A stretch of DNA of 64,000 bases from Mucilaginibacter straminoryzae (GCF_022953055.1 NZ_JALJEJ010000002.1:744001-808000); one strand, 5' to 3'; shown: positions 1 to 9,515, counted from the first letter of the stretch. The notes: generated by a model from the letters alone, not told the origin. A program made the numbers and translations.

Positions 1-147
1 AAAAACATCAAAACCCTGCTGCTGCGCCAGGTAAGCTGCGCCAACGCCGCTTTCGCCTGCACCCAGGATAACAAGACGCAACCTCTCCCCAACCCTTTCC
101 AGAGGAGCGGGAGCTTTTTCAGGTTCGATATTTTTGTTTTCGTTCAT
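1..147 (-). CDS. murD: UDP-N-acetylmuramoylalanine--D-glutamate ligase, N-terminal fragment
   Basis: Only the first 49 codons are inside the window; the gene runs off the left edge. MurD adds D-glutamate to UDP-MurNAc-L-Ala in the cytoplasm. The fragment has the nucleotide-binding start typical of MurD (LVILGAGESGVGAA, about residues 25-38). It is preceded by some 22 extra residues, part of which (APAPLERVGERL) is the translation of a CCTC palindrome at 82-111 that is otherwise intergenic here. The only ATG is at 147; a TTG just before the conserved block (at 81) is an alternative start that would exclude the repeat. Position after mraY in the division cluster supports the call. Confidence 0.85.
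   Translation of the reverse strand, partial: MNENKNIEPEKAPAPLERVGERLRLVILGAGESGVGAAYLAQQQGFDVF
82..111. repeat. CCTC palindromic element inside murD reading frame
   Basis: A copy of the CTCTCCCCAACCC...GAGGAGCGGG palindrome found in many gaps of this window. It lies in frame within the 5' end of murD and would encode residues about 12-24. Confidence 0.7.
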
Positions 148-163
148 TTCTCTTTTCTATTTA

Positions 164-192
164 AGCCTCCCCTTGGGGGAGGTTGGTGGGGC
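164..192. repeat. CCTC palindromic element between mraY and murD
   Basis: CCTCCCCTTGGGGGAGG palindrome with a GTTGGTGGGG tail, in the 48-bp gap between the mraY stop and the murD start. It could form a hairpin in the mRNA between the two genes. Confidence 0.7.
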
Positions 193-195
193 TGA

Positions 196-1437
196 TTATC
201 TCAATTTCAACGTAATCACCGTTACTATCGCCAGGATGATGCAGATGATCCAGAACCGCGTAACAATCTTCGCCTCGTGAAATCCCTTCTTCTGATAATG
301 GTGATGCAATGGCGCCATCAGGAATACACGACGACCTTCCCCGTATTTCTTTTTGGTGAACTTAAACCAGCCCACCTGAATAATAACCGACAGGTTTTCT
401 ACAACGAAGATTCCGCACAACAAAGGCAACAGCAGCTCTTTACGGATCATGATCGCAAACACGGCAATGATCCCGCCGATTGCCAAACTGCCGGTATCCC
501 CCATGAATACCTGCGCAGGGTATGAATTGTACCACAAAAAGCCTACACAAGCCCCCACAAAAGCACCGGCAAAAATTACCAGCTCGGCCGAGTTGGGGAT
601 GTACATGATGTTGAGGTAATCTGCAATCAATGTATTACCCGACACATAAGCCAGTATGGCAAGTGTAAGCCCGATAATTGCCGACGTCCCCGTCGCCAGA
701 CCGTCTATACCATCTGTGATGTTCGCCCCGTTGGATATAAACGTGATAATGAAAATCACGAAGGCCAGGAATACCACCAGGGTATAATGCTCGTAACCTT
801 TTCCCAGAAACTTCAGCACCTTGCCGTAATCGAACTCGTTGTTCTTGTAGAACGGCATCGTGGTTTTGGTCGACTTAATATCCTGGGTGTAAACCGGTGT
901 ATTTCCCTTCATGTGGAAGCCAACCGGCACATCATACTTCACAGGCAGTTTTACTTCCTGGCGAATGATGATGTTGCTGTTGAAATACATGGTATAACCA
1001 ACAATCAACGCCAAACCAACCTGCCCGGTGATCTTGAACTTACCCGCCAGACCTTCTTTGTTCTTCTTGAATACTTTGATATAATCGTCCAGAAAACCGA
1101 TTGCGCCCAGCCAAACAGTGGTGATCAGCATCAGGATCACATAGATATTATCCAGCTTTGCAAAAAGCAGCGTGGGGATAAGGATACCCAGCAGAATAAT
1201 GATACCACCCATTGTAGGGGTGCCTTGTTTCTGCATCTGCCCTTCCAGACCCAAATTTCTGATAGTTTCGCCTACCTGTTTAAACCGGATATAGTCGATC
1301 AGCCTGCGGCCCCATACCGTAGTCACAATAAGCGAAGTAATAACCGCCATTGCCATACGGAAGGTGATATACTGAAATACCCCGGCCCCCGGGATATTAT
1401 AGTTTCGATCTAAATAGTTGAAAAGGTAGTATAACAT
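196..1437 (-). CDS. mraY: Phospho-N-acetylmuramoyl-pentapeptide transferase
   Basis: Makes lipid I at the inner membrane by moving phospho-MurNAc-pentapeptide from UDP to undecaprenyl phosphate. The 413-residue polytopic protein has the MraY landmarks: DDYIK (about 117-121), [10 protein letters not shown] (about 239-248) and a late HHHYQKKG block. Many MraY proteins are near 360 residues; the extra length is mainly a hydrophilic segment at about 157-215, between membrane helices, which I associate with Bacteroidetes MraY. ATG at 1437. It follows murE across a 151-bp gap that holds an inverted pair of repeats, and precedes murD. Confidence 0.97.
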   Translation of the reverse strand: MLYYLFNYLDRNYNIPGAGVFQYITFRMAMAVITSLIVTTVWGRRLIDYIRFKQVGETIRNLGLEGQMQKQGTPTMGGIIILLGILIPTLLFAKLDNIYVILMLITTVWLGAIGFLDDYIKVFKKNKEGLAGKFKITGQVGLALIVGYTMYFNSNIIIRQEVKLPVKYDVPVGFHMKGNTPVYTQDIKSTKTTMPFYKNNEFDYGKVLKFLGKGYEHYTLVVFLAFVIFIITFISNGANITDGIDGLATGTSAIIGLTLAILAYVSGNTLIADYLNIMYIPNSAELVIFAGAFVGACVGFLWYNSYPAQVFMGDTGSLAIGGIIAVFAIMIRKELLLPLLCGIFVVENLSVIIQVGWFKFTKKKYGEGRRVFLMAPLHHHYQKKGFHEAKIVTRFWIICIILAIVTVITLKLR

Positions 1438-1460
1438 ATAGGTCCTATTTAGGATTTTTG

Positions 1461-1573
1461 CCCTTCGACAAGCTCAGGGTGACAATCCGTTTGTTTATCA
1501 TTCTTTTATATCATTAACCTTTATATACCTGTTACTAAATCTCCTTTGTGTCATGCTGAGCTTGTCGAAGCAT
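1461..1573. repeat. Inverted pair of TGTCAT-type elements between murE and mraY
   Basis: 1461-1484 reads CCCTTCGACAAGCTCAGGG then TGACA, and 1549-1573 reads TGTCATGCTGAGCTTGTCG then AAGCA. They are near-perfect inverted copies about 65 bp apart and fill most of the murE-mraY gap. The unit recurs at 49639, 50474 and 50817. Confidence 0.8.
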
Positions 1574-1588
1574 AACCATCTACCTCTC

Positions 1589-3043
1589 CTAAGCGCCAAA
1601 AGCCTTTGTCAACTCCTCTTTATCGTCGAAGTGGTTCTTCACTCCTTTTATGTCCTGGTATTTCTCGTGCCCTTTACCAGCCAGCAGAATAATATCGCCC
1701 GGCTTTGCCAGGTGTACGGCTGTTTTAATTGCCTCTCTGCGGTCTACAATACTGATGGTTTTGCGGGCGTTTGAAGCGTCAACTCCTGCTTCCATATCTT
1801 TAATGATCTGCGCAGGATCTTCCGAACGTGGATTATCTGATGTCAGGATCACCTTATCGCTCCAGTCGCAGGCTACCTTTGCCATTACGGGGCGCTTGGT
1901 TTTATCCCTGTCGCCACCGCAACCGATCACGGTGATCACCTGCTCATTTCCTTTGCGAATATCTTTAATGGTGCTCAGCACATTTTGAACCGCATCTGGC
2001 GTGTGGGCATAATCGACAATACCGATGATCTTATCCGGACCAACCACATAATCAAAGCGACCTTCAGCACCAGTCAATTTACTCAGGCTGGTTAAGGTTT
2101 TGGCCTTATCCTGATCGAGCAGCATCGCCGTAGCATAAACTGCTAACAGGTTATAAGCATTAAAGCTGCCTACCAGCTTAAACCATACCTCCTCACCGTC
2201 GATGTTCAATTGCAAACCATCAAACTGGTTTTCAATCATCTTCACCTTATAGTCGGCCATGCTTTTTAAACCGTAGGTCTTTTTATAAGCCTTGGTGTTT
2301 TGAAGCATTACCAGACCATTGCGGTCATCATTATTAGTCAGCGCGAAAGCATTTTTTGGCAAGCCATCAAAAAAGGCTTTTTTAGCTTTCAGGTAATTAT
2401 CAAAAGTACCGTGGTAATCCAGGTGATCATGGGTGATGTTGGTGAATATCGCACCAGAAAACTGCAAACCTGCGATACGTTGCTGGGCAACCGCATGTGA
2501 GCTTACCTCCATAAAGCAATAATCGCAGCCACGTACCACCATCTCGTCCAGCAAGGCGTTTAAAGCCACCGGATCCGGCGTGGTATGCGTAGAAGGAATT
2601 ACCTTTCCGTTGATCTTATTTTCTACTGTTGACAGCAAGCCTACTTTATAGCCTAAATCAATAAACAGCTTATATAATAAGGTAGCAACTGTTGTTTTAC
2701 CGTTTGTGCCGGTTACGCCAACGAGTTTTAATTTACCTGATGGCTTATCGTAAAAATTAGAGGCCAGTTGACCGAGTGCACGGGCAGAATCTGCCACCAT
2801 CAGAAAATCCGCTTCTGCCGCGGTATGGCCCGGCAGTTCTTCACAAACTACAGCTACAGCGCCTTGCTTTATTGCCTGCTCGATATAATCGTGCCCATCT
2901 ACCTGTGTGCCTCTTACGGCAACAAATAACGTCCCCGGAACTACCTTACGCGAATCTGCCGTAATCAGCGAGATCTCTACATCTGCCGCACCCTGCAATT
3001 CGGTAAAGGCTACCCCCTCAATAATTTCGCTCAAGTTTCTCAT
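1589..3043 (-). CDS. murE: UDP-MurNAc-L-Ala-D-Glu--2,6-diaminopimelate ligase
   Basis: Adds the third amino acid of the peptidoglycan stem peptide. The 484-residue protein has the Mur ligase order: N-terminal UDP-binding domain, central ATPase domain with TGTNGKTT (111-118), and C-terminal domain. The motif DNPR at about 403-406 is the signature that predicts meso-diaminopimelate rather than lysine as substrate. ATG at 3043 overlaps the ftsI stop by 4 bp, so the two are translationally coupled. Confidence 0.97.
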   Translation of the reverse strand: MRNLSEIIEGVAFTELQGAADVEISLITADSRKVVPGTLFVAVRGTQVDGHDYIEQAIKQGAVAVVCEELPGHTAAEADFLMVADSARALGQLASNFYDKPSGKLKLVGVTGTNGKTTVATLLYKLFIDLGYKVGLLSTVENKINGKVIPSTHTTPDPVALNALLDEMVVRGCDYCFMEVSSHAVAQQRIAGLQFSGAIFTNITHDHLDYHGTFDNYLKAKKAFFDGLPKNAFALTNNDDRNGLVMLQNTKAYKKTYGLKSMADYKVKMIENQFDGLQLNIDGEEVWFKLVGSFNAYNLLAVYATAMLLDQDKAKTLTSLSKLTGAEGRFDYVVGPDKIIGIVDYAHTPDAVQNVLSTIKDIRKGNEQVITVIGCGGDRDKTKRPVMAKVACDWSDKVILTSDNPRSEDPAQIIKDMEAGVDASNARKTISIVDRREAIKTAVHLAKPGDIILLAGKGHEKYQDIKGVKNHFDDKEELTKAFGA

Positions 3044-5133
3044 TCCAGTTCAATTGTTATTTTAGAACCTTTAGGTATAATACTGCCACCTGTTACAGAC
3101 TGCCTTTTAACCAGGCCACTTCCTCTTACCGCCACTTTATATCCTGCGTTACCCAATACAAACAGGGCATCGCTTAAACCCATGCCGGTTACAGATGGCA
3201 CCAGCTCTGTTTTACGTTTTGCCAGCGTACCTCTTTTTTCGGTAGTATCGTTATCCTCGCCAACAGTGCTATCACTTGCCTGTACACCCCGTACACCCAA
3301 TTTATTCATCACCTGGTGAAGCGCTTTTCCATTGCCCGATTTCGCAGCCGGTTGTAAAATACCAGCAAAGCGTACGGGCGACTGGTGATTGATCTCCAGG
3401 TCGTTAGAATAAACTTTATCTGCAATCTCCCTGAACACCGGCCCAGCCACTTCTGCTGCATAGTAACCATGTTTAGGATCATTAATCACTACAATCAGCG
3501 AATACTTCGGTTTATCTGCCGGGAAGTACCCGCAGAAAGATGCCTGGTATTGCCGTTTGGCTTTATAACCGTTTCTGCCATCTGCTACCTGCGCGGTACC
3601 TGTTTTACCGGCAACTTTATAAAGCGGGTTATAAATAATCCCCTTACCGGTACCTTCACTTACCACGCCTTCCAGCATTTCGTGCATCTTCTTCAGCGTT
3701 TCATCCGAACAGATCTTATCATTGATCACTTTGGCATGGAACTGTTCTATGGTATTACCAAGGCGTTTGATCTCGCGAACAAAGATTGGTGCAACGTACC
3801 TGCCATTATTTGCAATCGCATTATAGAACGACAGCATTTTCAGCGGCGTTAGCTGCATTTCATAACCGTAAGCCATTTGCGGCAAGGTCATGTTCTTATT
3901 CCAGCTGCGGTTCTTCGGGTTTTTCACCACCGGCTGCGCTTCGCCTGGGATTTGAAGACCCAATTTCTCGTTCAGCTTCCAGTCATATAAATGGTCTGTA
4001 AACTGCGATTGGTTTTCGTGATAAGCATTATTCACCAGGTAAGCTACCGCTGCGTTAGAAGAAGTTTCGAAGGCACGCTTTACCGATACCACACCAATAC
4101 TTCCGTGCGAATCAACGATGGTTTTACCCGGAATATGGTAACTGCCGGTGTTTACGCGGGTGCTGGTATCTACCTTATGATCTTCCAGCAGGGCCATGTA
4201 TGAAGCTACTTTAAAGGTTGAACCAGGATCCTGATTACCGGCGATGGCATAATTGAACTGCTCTTTATACTCTCCAGGTGCGACTTTCGTATAATTAGCA
4301 ACCGCTCTTACCTCGCCGGTAGCGACTTCCATCAGGATCACGCAACCATGATCGGCTTCACTTTTTATCAATTGTTTTTCAAGTGCGTTCTGCGCCACAT
4401 CCTGAAAATTAACATCTATCGTAGAAATAATATCTGCACCGTCTTTAGGTGAAATTTCTTCTTCTGTATTTACCGGCATCCACACACCGCCTGCGATGCG
4501 CTGCATCAGGCGTTGACCATTCTCGCCGTTGATATATTCTGCATAAGCCCCTTCCAGGCCTACCGGGTTTTTAATATTCTCGTTCTTGTAACCGATGGTA
4601 CGGGCGGCCAACGCACGGAAAGGCAGAATGCGCTTGTTCTTCTGCACAATGATCAACCCGCCTTTGTACTTACCCATGTTAAAAATCGGGAACTGGCGGA
4701 TCTTCTTTAGCTCCTGGTAAGTTACCTTCCGGCGGATCAATTGATAACGGTCTTTATCCCGGCGGGCATCGCGCAGTATGCGCGCATACTCCCTTTCAGA
4801 CTTATCGCCAAAAAAAGCAGATAGCTTCATCGCCAGCGAATCCACCTTCGAGTAGAAGATCTTGTCATCAGCAATACCACCAGCCAGCATATCCATATGC
4901 AGTTCGTACTCGGGTACAGAGGTGGCCAACAAGCTACCATCTACAGAAAAAATATTGCCGCGGGCAGCCTCTACATTCATGTACCGTGTAGAAAGCGCTT
5001 TAGCCATAGAACGCCATTTTTGCCCCTGCGCAAACTGCACCCGGAACAACTGCACCACTACAAGCCCGGCAAACAGGATAATTAACCCGAAAGCCAGGTA
5101 CACCCTTAACAATATGTTGGTCCTGATACTCAT
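3040..5133 (-). CDS. ftsI: Division-specific transpeptidase (penicillin-binding protein 2/3 family) with C-terminal PASTA domain
   Basis: Septal peptidoglycan cross-linking enzyme. The 697-residue protein has one N-terminal membrane helix (about 10-30), a dimerisation domain, then the transpeptidase domain with STFK (serine near 305), SSN and KTGTAQ. A single PASTA domain forms the last 65 residues or so and begins near VPSVTGMGL. Presence of a PASTA domain is common in FtsI-like proteins of Bacteroidetes and Gram-positives but not in E. coli. ATG at 5133 overlaps the ftsL-like stop by 4 bp. The function is firm from the domains and the mraZ-to-murD order. Confidence 0.96.
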   Translation of the reverse strand: MSIRTNILLRVYLAFGLIILFAGLVVVQLFRVQFAQGQKWRSMAKALSTRYMNVEAARGNIFSVDGSLLATSVPEYELHMDMLAGGIADDKIFYSKVDSLAMKLSAFFGDKSEREYARILRDARRDKDRYQLIRRKVTYQELKKIRQFPIFNMGKYKGGLIIVQKNKRILPFRALAARTIGYKNENIKNPVGLEGAYAEYINGENGQRLMQRIAGGVWMPVNTEEEISPKDGADIISTIDVNFQDVAQNALEKQLIKSEADHGCVILMEVATGEVRAVANYTKVAPGEYKEQFNYAIAGNQDPGSTFKVASYMALLEDHKVDTSTRVNTGSYHIPGKTIVDSHGSIGVVSVKRAFETSSNAAVAYLVNNAYHENQSQFTDHLYDWKLNEKLGLQIPGEAQPVVKNPKNRSWNKNMTLPQMAYGYEMQLTPLKMLSFYNAIANNGRYVAPIFVREIKRLGNTIEQFHAKVINDKICSDETLKKMHEMLEGVVSEGTGKGIIYNPLYKVAGKTGTAQVADGRNGYKAKRQYQASFCGYFPADKPKYSLIVVINDPKHGYYAAEVAGPVFREIADKVYSNDLEINHQSPVRFAGILQPAAKSGNGKALHQVMNKLGVRGVQASDSTVGEDNDTTEKRGTLAKRKTELVPSVTGMGLSDALFVLGNAGYKVAVRGSGLVKRQSVTGGSIIPKGSKITIELE

Positions 5134-5534
5134 GGCTGCTCCTCCGCTTTTACCACAATTTTTTGTGGCGGTTCAACAGAAACATGTACGCCCAGGGTAT
5201 CTGCACGTTTAGCCACTTCGGTCAACGTGCTTTTGAAAGCCAGTTCGGCCTTGGTGCTCTTGTAATCCCAGCCCAGCTCTTTTACCTCTTTGCTGATCTT
5301 ATCGATATCGCGTAGGTTACGCTCTGCAAGGTGGCGGTTAGCAATATAGATCATGCCCAAAAAGGACAGGAATAAAATAAACGGCAACGCACGGGTAACA
5401 TCGTCTGTGCTGACGAAACCCTTGCTTAAAAATGAAGTCAGGAAATTCTCAGGATCCCGTTTGCGCGGTTTTTCAACCACCTCAGGCTCCTGCACCAATT
5501 CCTCTTCCTCAATCTCTGTGATCAACCGGTTCAT
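5130..5534 (-). CDS. FtsL-like division protein
   Basis: A 134-residue single-pass protein: acidic cytoplasmic N-terminus, a basic patch (KPRKRDP), one membrane helix at about 50-66 (ALPFILFLSFLGMIYI) and a short coiled-coil-prone extracytoplasmic part. This is the size, topology and position (between rsmH and ftsI) of FtsL, which acts with FtsB and FtsQ in the divisome. Sequence identity to model FtsL proteins is always low, so the call rests on topology and synteny. ATG at 5534; overlaps the rsmH stop and the ftsI start by 4 bp each. Confidence 0.85.
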   Translation of the reverse strand: MNRLITEIEEEELVQEPEVVEKPRKRDPENFLTSFLSKGFVSTDDVTRALPFILFLSFLGMIYIANRHLAERNLRDIDKISKEVKELGWDYKSTKAELAFKSTLTEVAKRADTLGVHVSVEPPQKIVVKAEEQP

Positions 5535-6436
5535 TTCTTAACTGCTATTCTTAGTTTGGCACTACGTGCCCTGTTATTCTCTTTAATTTCCTCTTCAGAC
5601 GCAGTGATGGCCCCACGGCTAACTGCTTCTAATGGGCGGTTATCGTTACCATAAATATCTTTTTCTATCTCGCCGCTAAATTTTCCTTTAGCTATGAAGT
5701 TCTTCACCAGCCTATCCTCCAGCGAGTGGTACGACATCACCACCAACCTGCCGCCCGGCGCCAGCACTTCAGCTGCCTGGGTAAGGAAATCCTTCAGGGC
5801 TTCCAATTCCTGATTTACCTCTATCCGCAAAGCCTGAAAAACCTGCGCCAGGTATTTATTTTCTTTACCGCGGGGAATTAACCCCGAGATGGCATTTTTT
5901 AAATCTGCAACCGTATTTATCGGCGTGTTTAACCGTGCAGTTGCAACAGTACGGGCGAGCGATTTTGCATTTTGTATCTCGCCGTAAATACCGAAGATGC
6001 GATGCAGATCTGCTTCTTCGTAGTTGTTTACCACTTCTTTAGCCGTCAGGCTATCGGCCTGGTTCATCCGCATATCCAGCTCTGCATCAAAGCGGATAGA
6101 AAAACCGCGGTCGGGCTGATCGAACTGGTAAGACGAAACCCCCAGGTCTGCCAGGATACCATCTACCGGAACAGCGCCATGTAGACGGCAGAAGTTTTTG
6201 AGGTAACGAAAGTTCTGATCTACAAAAACAAAGCGCTCATCCTCAATGATATTCCGCTGCGCGTCTGCATCCTGGTCAAAAGCCAGCAACCTGCCTTTAG
6301 CGCCCAAATACTTCATAATCTCGCGCGAATGACCGCCGCCGCCAAAGGTTACATCTACATAAGTACCATCAGGGCGAATATTCAACCCCTCGATGCACTC
6401 CCGCAGCATTACCGGAACGTGATAGTTAGTCATCAT
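5531..6436 (-). CDS. rsmH: 16S rRNA (cytosine(1402)-N(4))-methyltransferase
   Basis: S-adenosylmethionine-dependent methylation of C1402 of 16S rRNA (MraW). The 301-residue protein shows VPVMLRECIEGL at the N-terminus, the SAM loop TFGGGGHS (about 29-36), LGVSSYQFD and the C-terminal RARSAKLRIA typical of the family. Two adjacent ATGs (6436 and 6433) are possible starts. The start overlaps mraZ by 11 bp, the usual mraZ-rsmH coupling. Confidence 0.97.
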   Translation of the reverse strand: MMTNYHVPVMLRECIEGLNIRPDGTYVDVTFGGGGHSREIMKYLGAKGRLLAFDQDADAQRNIIEDERFVFVDQNFRYLKNFCRLHGAVPVDGILADLGVSSYQFDQPDRGFSIRFDAELDMRMNQADSLTAKEVVNNYEEADLHRIFGIYGEIQNAKSLARTVATARLNTPINTVADLKNAISGLIPRGKENKYLAQVFQALRIEVNQELEALKDFLTQAAEVLAPGGRLVVMSYHSLEDRLVKNFIAKGKFSGEIEKDIYGNDNRPLEAVSRGAITASEEEIKENNRARSAKLRIAVKK

Positions 6437-6890
6437 TCCTCCTTCCTAAACCACCCATTACCTCTTCGGCCAGGTTGGCAAAGTTTTCCGGCTCGGCATC
6501 CATCTGCTCGTCATAAGCTTTCTGATCCCACACCTCTATCTTATTAAACTGGCAAGCCAGTACCACTTCACTACCAATGCCCGCATATTCCAGCAAGGCC
6601 TTCGGCAACAGGATGCGGCTGTTGCTATCCAACGTCAGCTCTGTAGCACCACGGGTAAAGTAGCGGATAAACTCACGCGTACGTTTCTCGTACTGGTTTA
6701 GCTTGCTTAGATCGTCTATGATTGCGTTCCACTCTTTGCGGGTATAGATCACTAAATGCTTTTCAAAGCCACGATTGATCACAAGGCCCTCACGCTCAGC
6801 TTCTGGAAGCTGTTTCTTGAGGCCCGAAGGGATCATCATCCGCCCTTTGGCATCCAGTTTACACTCAAATTCTCCTAAAAAGTGGGACAT
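6426..6890 (-). CDS. mraZ: Transcriptional regulator MraZ
   Basis: First gene of the division and cell-wall cluster. The 154-residue protein contains two tandem SpoVT-AbrB/MraZ domains; the conserved block LDAKGRMMIP is at about 12-21 and a second copy around LDSNSRILLP at about 92-101. MraZ rings bind repeated boxes upstream of their own gene and regulate the cluster. Three 10-bp direct repeats lie just upstream (6931-6960). The C-terminus is somewhat longer than in E. coli MraZ. ATG at 6890. Confidence 0.97.
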   Translation of the reverse strand: MSHFLGEFECKLDAKGRMMIPSGLKKQLPEAEREGLVINRGFEKHLVIYTRKEWNAIIDDLSKLNQYEKRTREFIRYFTRGATELTLDSNSRILLPKALLEYAGIGSEVVLACQFNKIEVWDQKAYDEQMDAEPENFANLAEEVMGGLGRRNDD

Positions 6891-6930
6891 CTATAGTCTT
6901 TCGGCAAAATTCCTATGTAAAAGTAAAACA

Positions 6931-6960
6931 CATTTTCCACTTTGTACCACTTTTTCCCAC
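6931..6960 (-). promoter_or_regulatory. MraZ operator: three 10-bp direct repeats
   Basis: On the minus strand three consecutive decamers read GTGGGAAAAA, GTGGTACAAA and GTGGAAAATG, starting 70 bp upstream of the mraZ ATG. E. coli MraZ is known to bind TGGGN boxes spaced at 10 bp, so spacing and sequence both fit autoregulation. Confidence 0.8.
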
Positions 6961-6989
6961 CAAAAAGTTTTCAACAATTTTAACTAAAC

Positions 6990-7022
6990 AGAAAAGCCCC
7001 ACCGTTTCCCACAGTGAGGCTT
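6990..7022 (-). terminator. Intrinsic terminator of the TonB receptor gene
   Basis: AAGCCTCAC and GTGGGGCTT arms (minus strand) followed by TTTTC, 25 bp after the receptor stop codon. It insulates mraZ from read-through. Confidence 0.7.
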
Positions 7023-7046
7023 GTACTTAGGTTTATTCAATACTTT

Positions 7047-9515
7047 TTAAAAAGGCAAAACGGCCTTTAAGCATATATTACGGCCCATATTATAAATTCC
7101 GGTGCGTCCGTTTGGCGACTGACTATAGTATTCGAAATACTTAAGGCGGTTTAAATGAGATTGGTACGGTGTATCAAAAATGTTATTGACCTGCAACATC
7201 AGCTGTAGGCAATGTTGCCTGGTATAACGTATTTCTGCACCGGCTGATAAATCGATCAGCGTATAACCTGCCGTGGCTGTCTCGGTATTATTTAAAGCCA
7301 AAAAACGGTTTTGAGCGCCGTTAAAATCAGCTTCTGCTTTAAACTTAAAAGAATTAACCCACCCCTGTTTTAGCTTAAACTCCTGCTGAATACTACTAAG
7401 CAAACGAAAAGGGGGAATAAGTGGGAGAAACTCGCCCTGTATACCTGCCCCTTTATAACGCACGCTTCTGTTGAACCCATAATTGATAGTAAAAGCATTA
7501 TCAAAGGAAAAGCCTGCCATTCCCTCGGGAATGATACTTAGCGTAGCTTCCAGGCCATATAATTGTGCCCGAGATTGCTGGTATTGGTAGGTTTTGTTAC
7601 CCTGCGCATCGGTGATGGAGTTACCAGAGGCATCTGTAAGCTGGGTAAGATAGATGTAATTAGTTATGTTATTATTGAATACACTTAAAGAAGCCGATAC
7701 GTATTGGTTGGAGAACTCGCCCCCCAGGTCTTCCTGCAAAGAAAACTCGGGCTCGAAGCTGCGGTTACCCAGGTAGACAATGTGCGCACCGGGGTCTAAT
7801 CCGTTTGACGCATATTCCGTAATACTTGGCGCACGGTAACCACGGGCGATATTAGCCTTCAGGCTCAGTTGCTCGCTTACTTTATAGGTAGTACCCAGGC
7901 TTAAAGAAACGCCGTTGAATTGCTGATCGATCGTAGGGAATTGCAGGTAAGCATTATTTATATTTCCAGCCACACGGCGACTAAAACCCGTTACAGGATC
8001 GGTGGCTGTATAAAAATCTTTACCGCGTAAAAAGCGTTGATCGTATCTCAGGCCTCCGCCTACCGTCCATCGCTCATAGCTCCATTTTAAAAAGGCATAC
8101 GCCCCGGCATCGAACAAACGGTAATCCGGGATCGGGAAGTCGGTTGCATCTTTGCTTTTATTATCCTGGTACATCCCATTGATTCCCGTCGAAAGCATGG
8201 TATTGTTAAAGAGCGGGACGTTATAATTAAAGGCATAATTGACGGTGTTCAGCCTCACATACATGCCGGCCTGATCTGGTTGCGTTGGGTGATTATACTC
8301 GCGGCGGATATTCTGCTGAAAGGCCACTGAGAAATCGATATCCCCTGCCCCTATCGAATATTGGTTTTTAGTATAAACACGGTAATGTTGAATATGCTGA
8401 TGCAGCGGACTCAGCTGATAACTGTTCAGGATATTTTCCGGGACGATTGGCCGTTTCGTCACATCATCTGCTGCGCCTTCTGCTACCTGGTAGGTAAACC
8501 GGCGGGCAAGTGAATCACGGCTGCCATCGGGTATGCCCTGAAGGTTATTATATAAGGTAAGGTTGAGAGAGGAATAACCTTTTGCGGAGCTATACTTAAC
8601 AGTACCCAACGCATTCATCTCCCTGAAGCCGGTATTATAAACCCGCCCGTCGATCTGGTTAGTATAATTTCTTGCTATGCGGTAAGAAGCAGCCGCAACG
8701 TAGCTCCACCTTCCCGAACGGTAAGTTAAACGCATCCCGTTACCGATAAGCCCGTTGTTGCTCTGGTATTCGCCAAAATATTTGCCGCGCAAACCACTAT
8801 CGGCAACGCCAGCGGGAATTAAACCCACCACCCCTGCCAGCGCATCAGAACCATAGATCAAACTTGATGGCCCTTTAACCACTTCTGCCCGGACAATGTG
8901 ATAGGCATCTACTTCTATCCCATGCTCGTCTCCCCACTGCTGCCCTTCCTGCCGTATACCGTCATATAAGGTAAGCACCCTGTTATACCCCAAGCCGCGG
9001 ATAAATGGTTTGGAGATATTCGGCCCGGTTTTAACGGCATTCAAGCCCGGAACGCTTTTTACCAATACATCTACGATGTTACTTTCAGCAGCCTGTTCTA
9101 TCTTTTTAGTGGATACCCCTACCACCGGGATGGGGTTTTCTCTTGCCAGCGTTGCCCGCGATACGCCGGTAACCACCACTTCATTAAGATGGCTTTTTAC
9201 AGGTTCAAGTTTAAGGGTATAGAATTTCTTTTCGCGCATGAGCTTTAATGTATCTGAACGATAACCAATACAAGACGCTATTAGCACAGAGTTAAAAGCC
9301 TGCTCCGTCAACTTTAAGCTAAACCTTCCCTTACTTTCGGTTGTGGTTCCGTGCGGATGCCCTTTTACCGCGACGGTACCAAAAGCAATGGGCTGGTTAG
9401 TTTGCTTATCCAGGATAACTCCGGCAATTTCTAAGTACTGAGCCCATAAAACGTTACTATTAGCAAAAAGAAACAAAACAAGCAACACCAAACGTAAATG
9501 AATAACCATAAACAT
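7047..9515 (-). CDS. TonB-dependent outer-membrane receptor, probably metal-related
   Basis: 822 residues: signal peptide ending near ANSNVLWAQ, a carboxypeptidase-regulatory-like domain (about 28-110), a TonB plug domain (about 120-230, with GVSTKKIEQAAESN and SSLIYGSDALAGVVG) and a C-terminal 22-stranded beta barrel ending in F. These proteins import siderophores, cobalamin, metals or other ligands with energy from TonB. The neighbour is a divergent DtxR-family metalloregulator and a perfect palindrome lies in the shared promoter, so a manganese, iron or related metal chelate is the likely ligand (inference). A nearby ATG (9509) is an alternative start that gives a more usual signal peptide. 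Confidence 0.92.
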   Translation of the reverse strand: MFMVIHLRLVLLVLFLFANSNVLWAQYLEIAGVILDKQTNQPIAFGTVAVKGHPHGTTTESKGRFSLKLTEQAFNSVLIASCIGYRSDTLKLMREKKFYTLKLEPVKSHLNEVVVTGVSRATLARENPIPVVGVSTKKIEQAAESNIVDVLVKSVPGLNAVKTGPNISKPFIRGLGYNRVLTLYDGIRQEGQQWGDEHGIEVDAYHIVRAEVVKGPSSLIYGSDALAGVVGLIPAGVADSGLRGKYFGEYQSNNGLIGNGMRLTYRSGRWSYVAAASYRIARNYTNQIDGRVYNTGFREMNALGTVKYSSAKGYSSLNLTLYNNLQGIPDGSRDSLARRFTYQVAEGAADDVTKRPIVPENILNSYQLSPLHQHIQHYRVYTKNQYSIGAGDIDFSVAFQQNIRREYNHPTQPDQAGMYVRLNTVNYAFNYNVPLFNNTMLSTGINGMYQDNKSKDATDFPIPDYRLFDAGAYAFLKWSYERWTVGGGLRYDQRFLRGKDFYTATDPVTGFSRRVAGNINNAYLQFPTIDQQFNGVSLSLGTTYKVSEQLSLKANIARGYRAPSITEYASNGLDPGAHIVYLGNRSFEPEFSLQEDLGGEFSNQYVSASLSVFNNNITNYIYLTQLTDASGNSITDAQGNKTYQYQQSRAQLYGLEATLSIIPEGMAGFSFDNAFTINYGFNRSVRYKGAGIQGEFLPLIPPFRLLSSIQQEFKLKQGWVNSFKFKAEADFNGAQNRFLALNNTETATAGYTLIDLSAGAEIRYTRQHCLQLMLQVNNIFDTPYQSHLNRLKYFEYYSQSPNGRTGIYNMGRNICLKAVLPF

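Noticed and set aside
787-1413. Long plus-strand open frame opposite mraY
   Set aside because: Antisense shadow of a highly conserved gene; composition is not protein-like.
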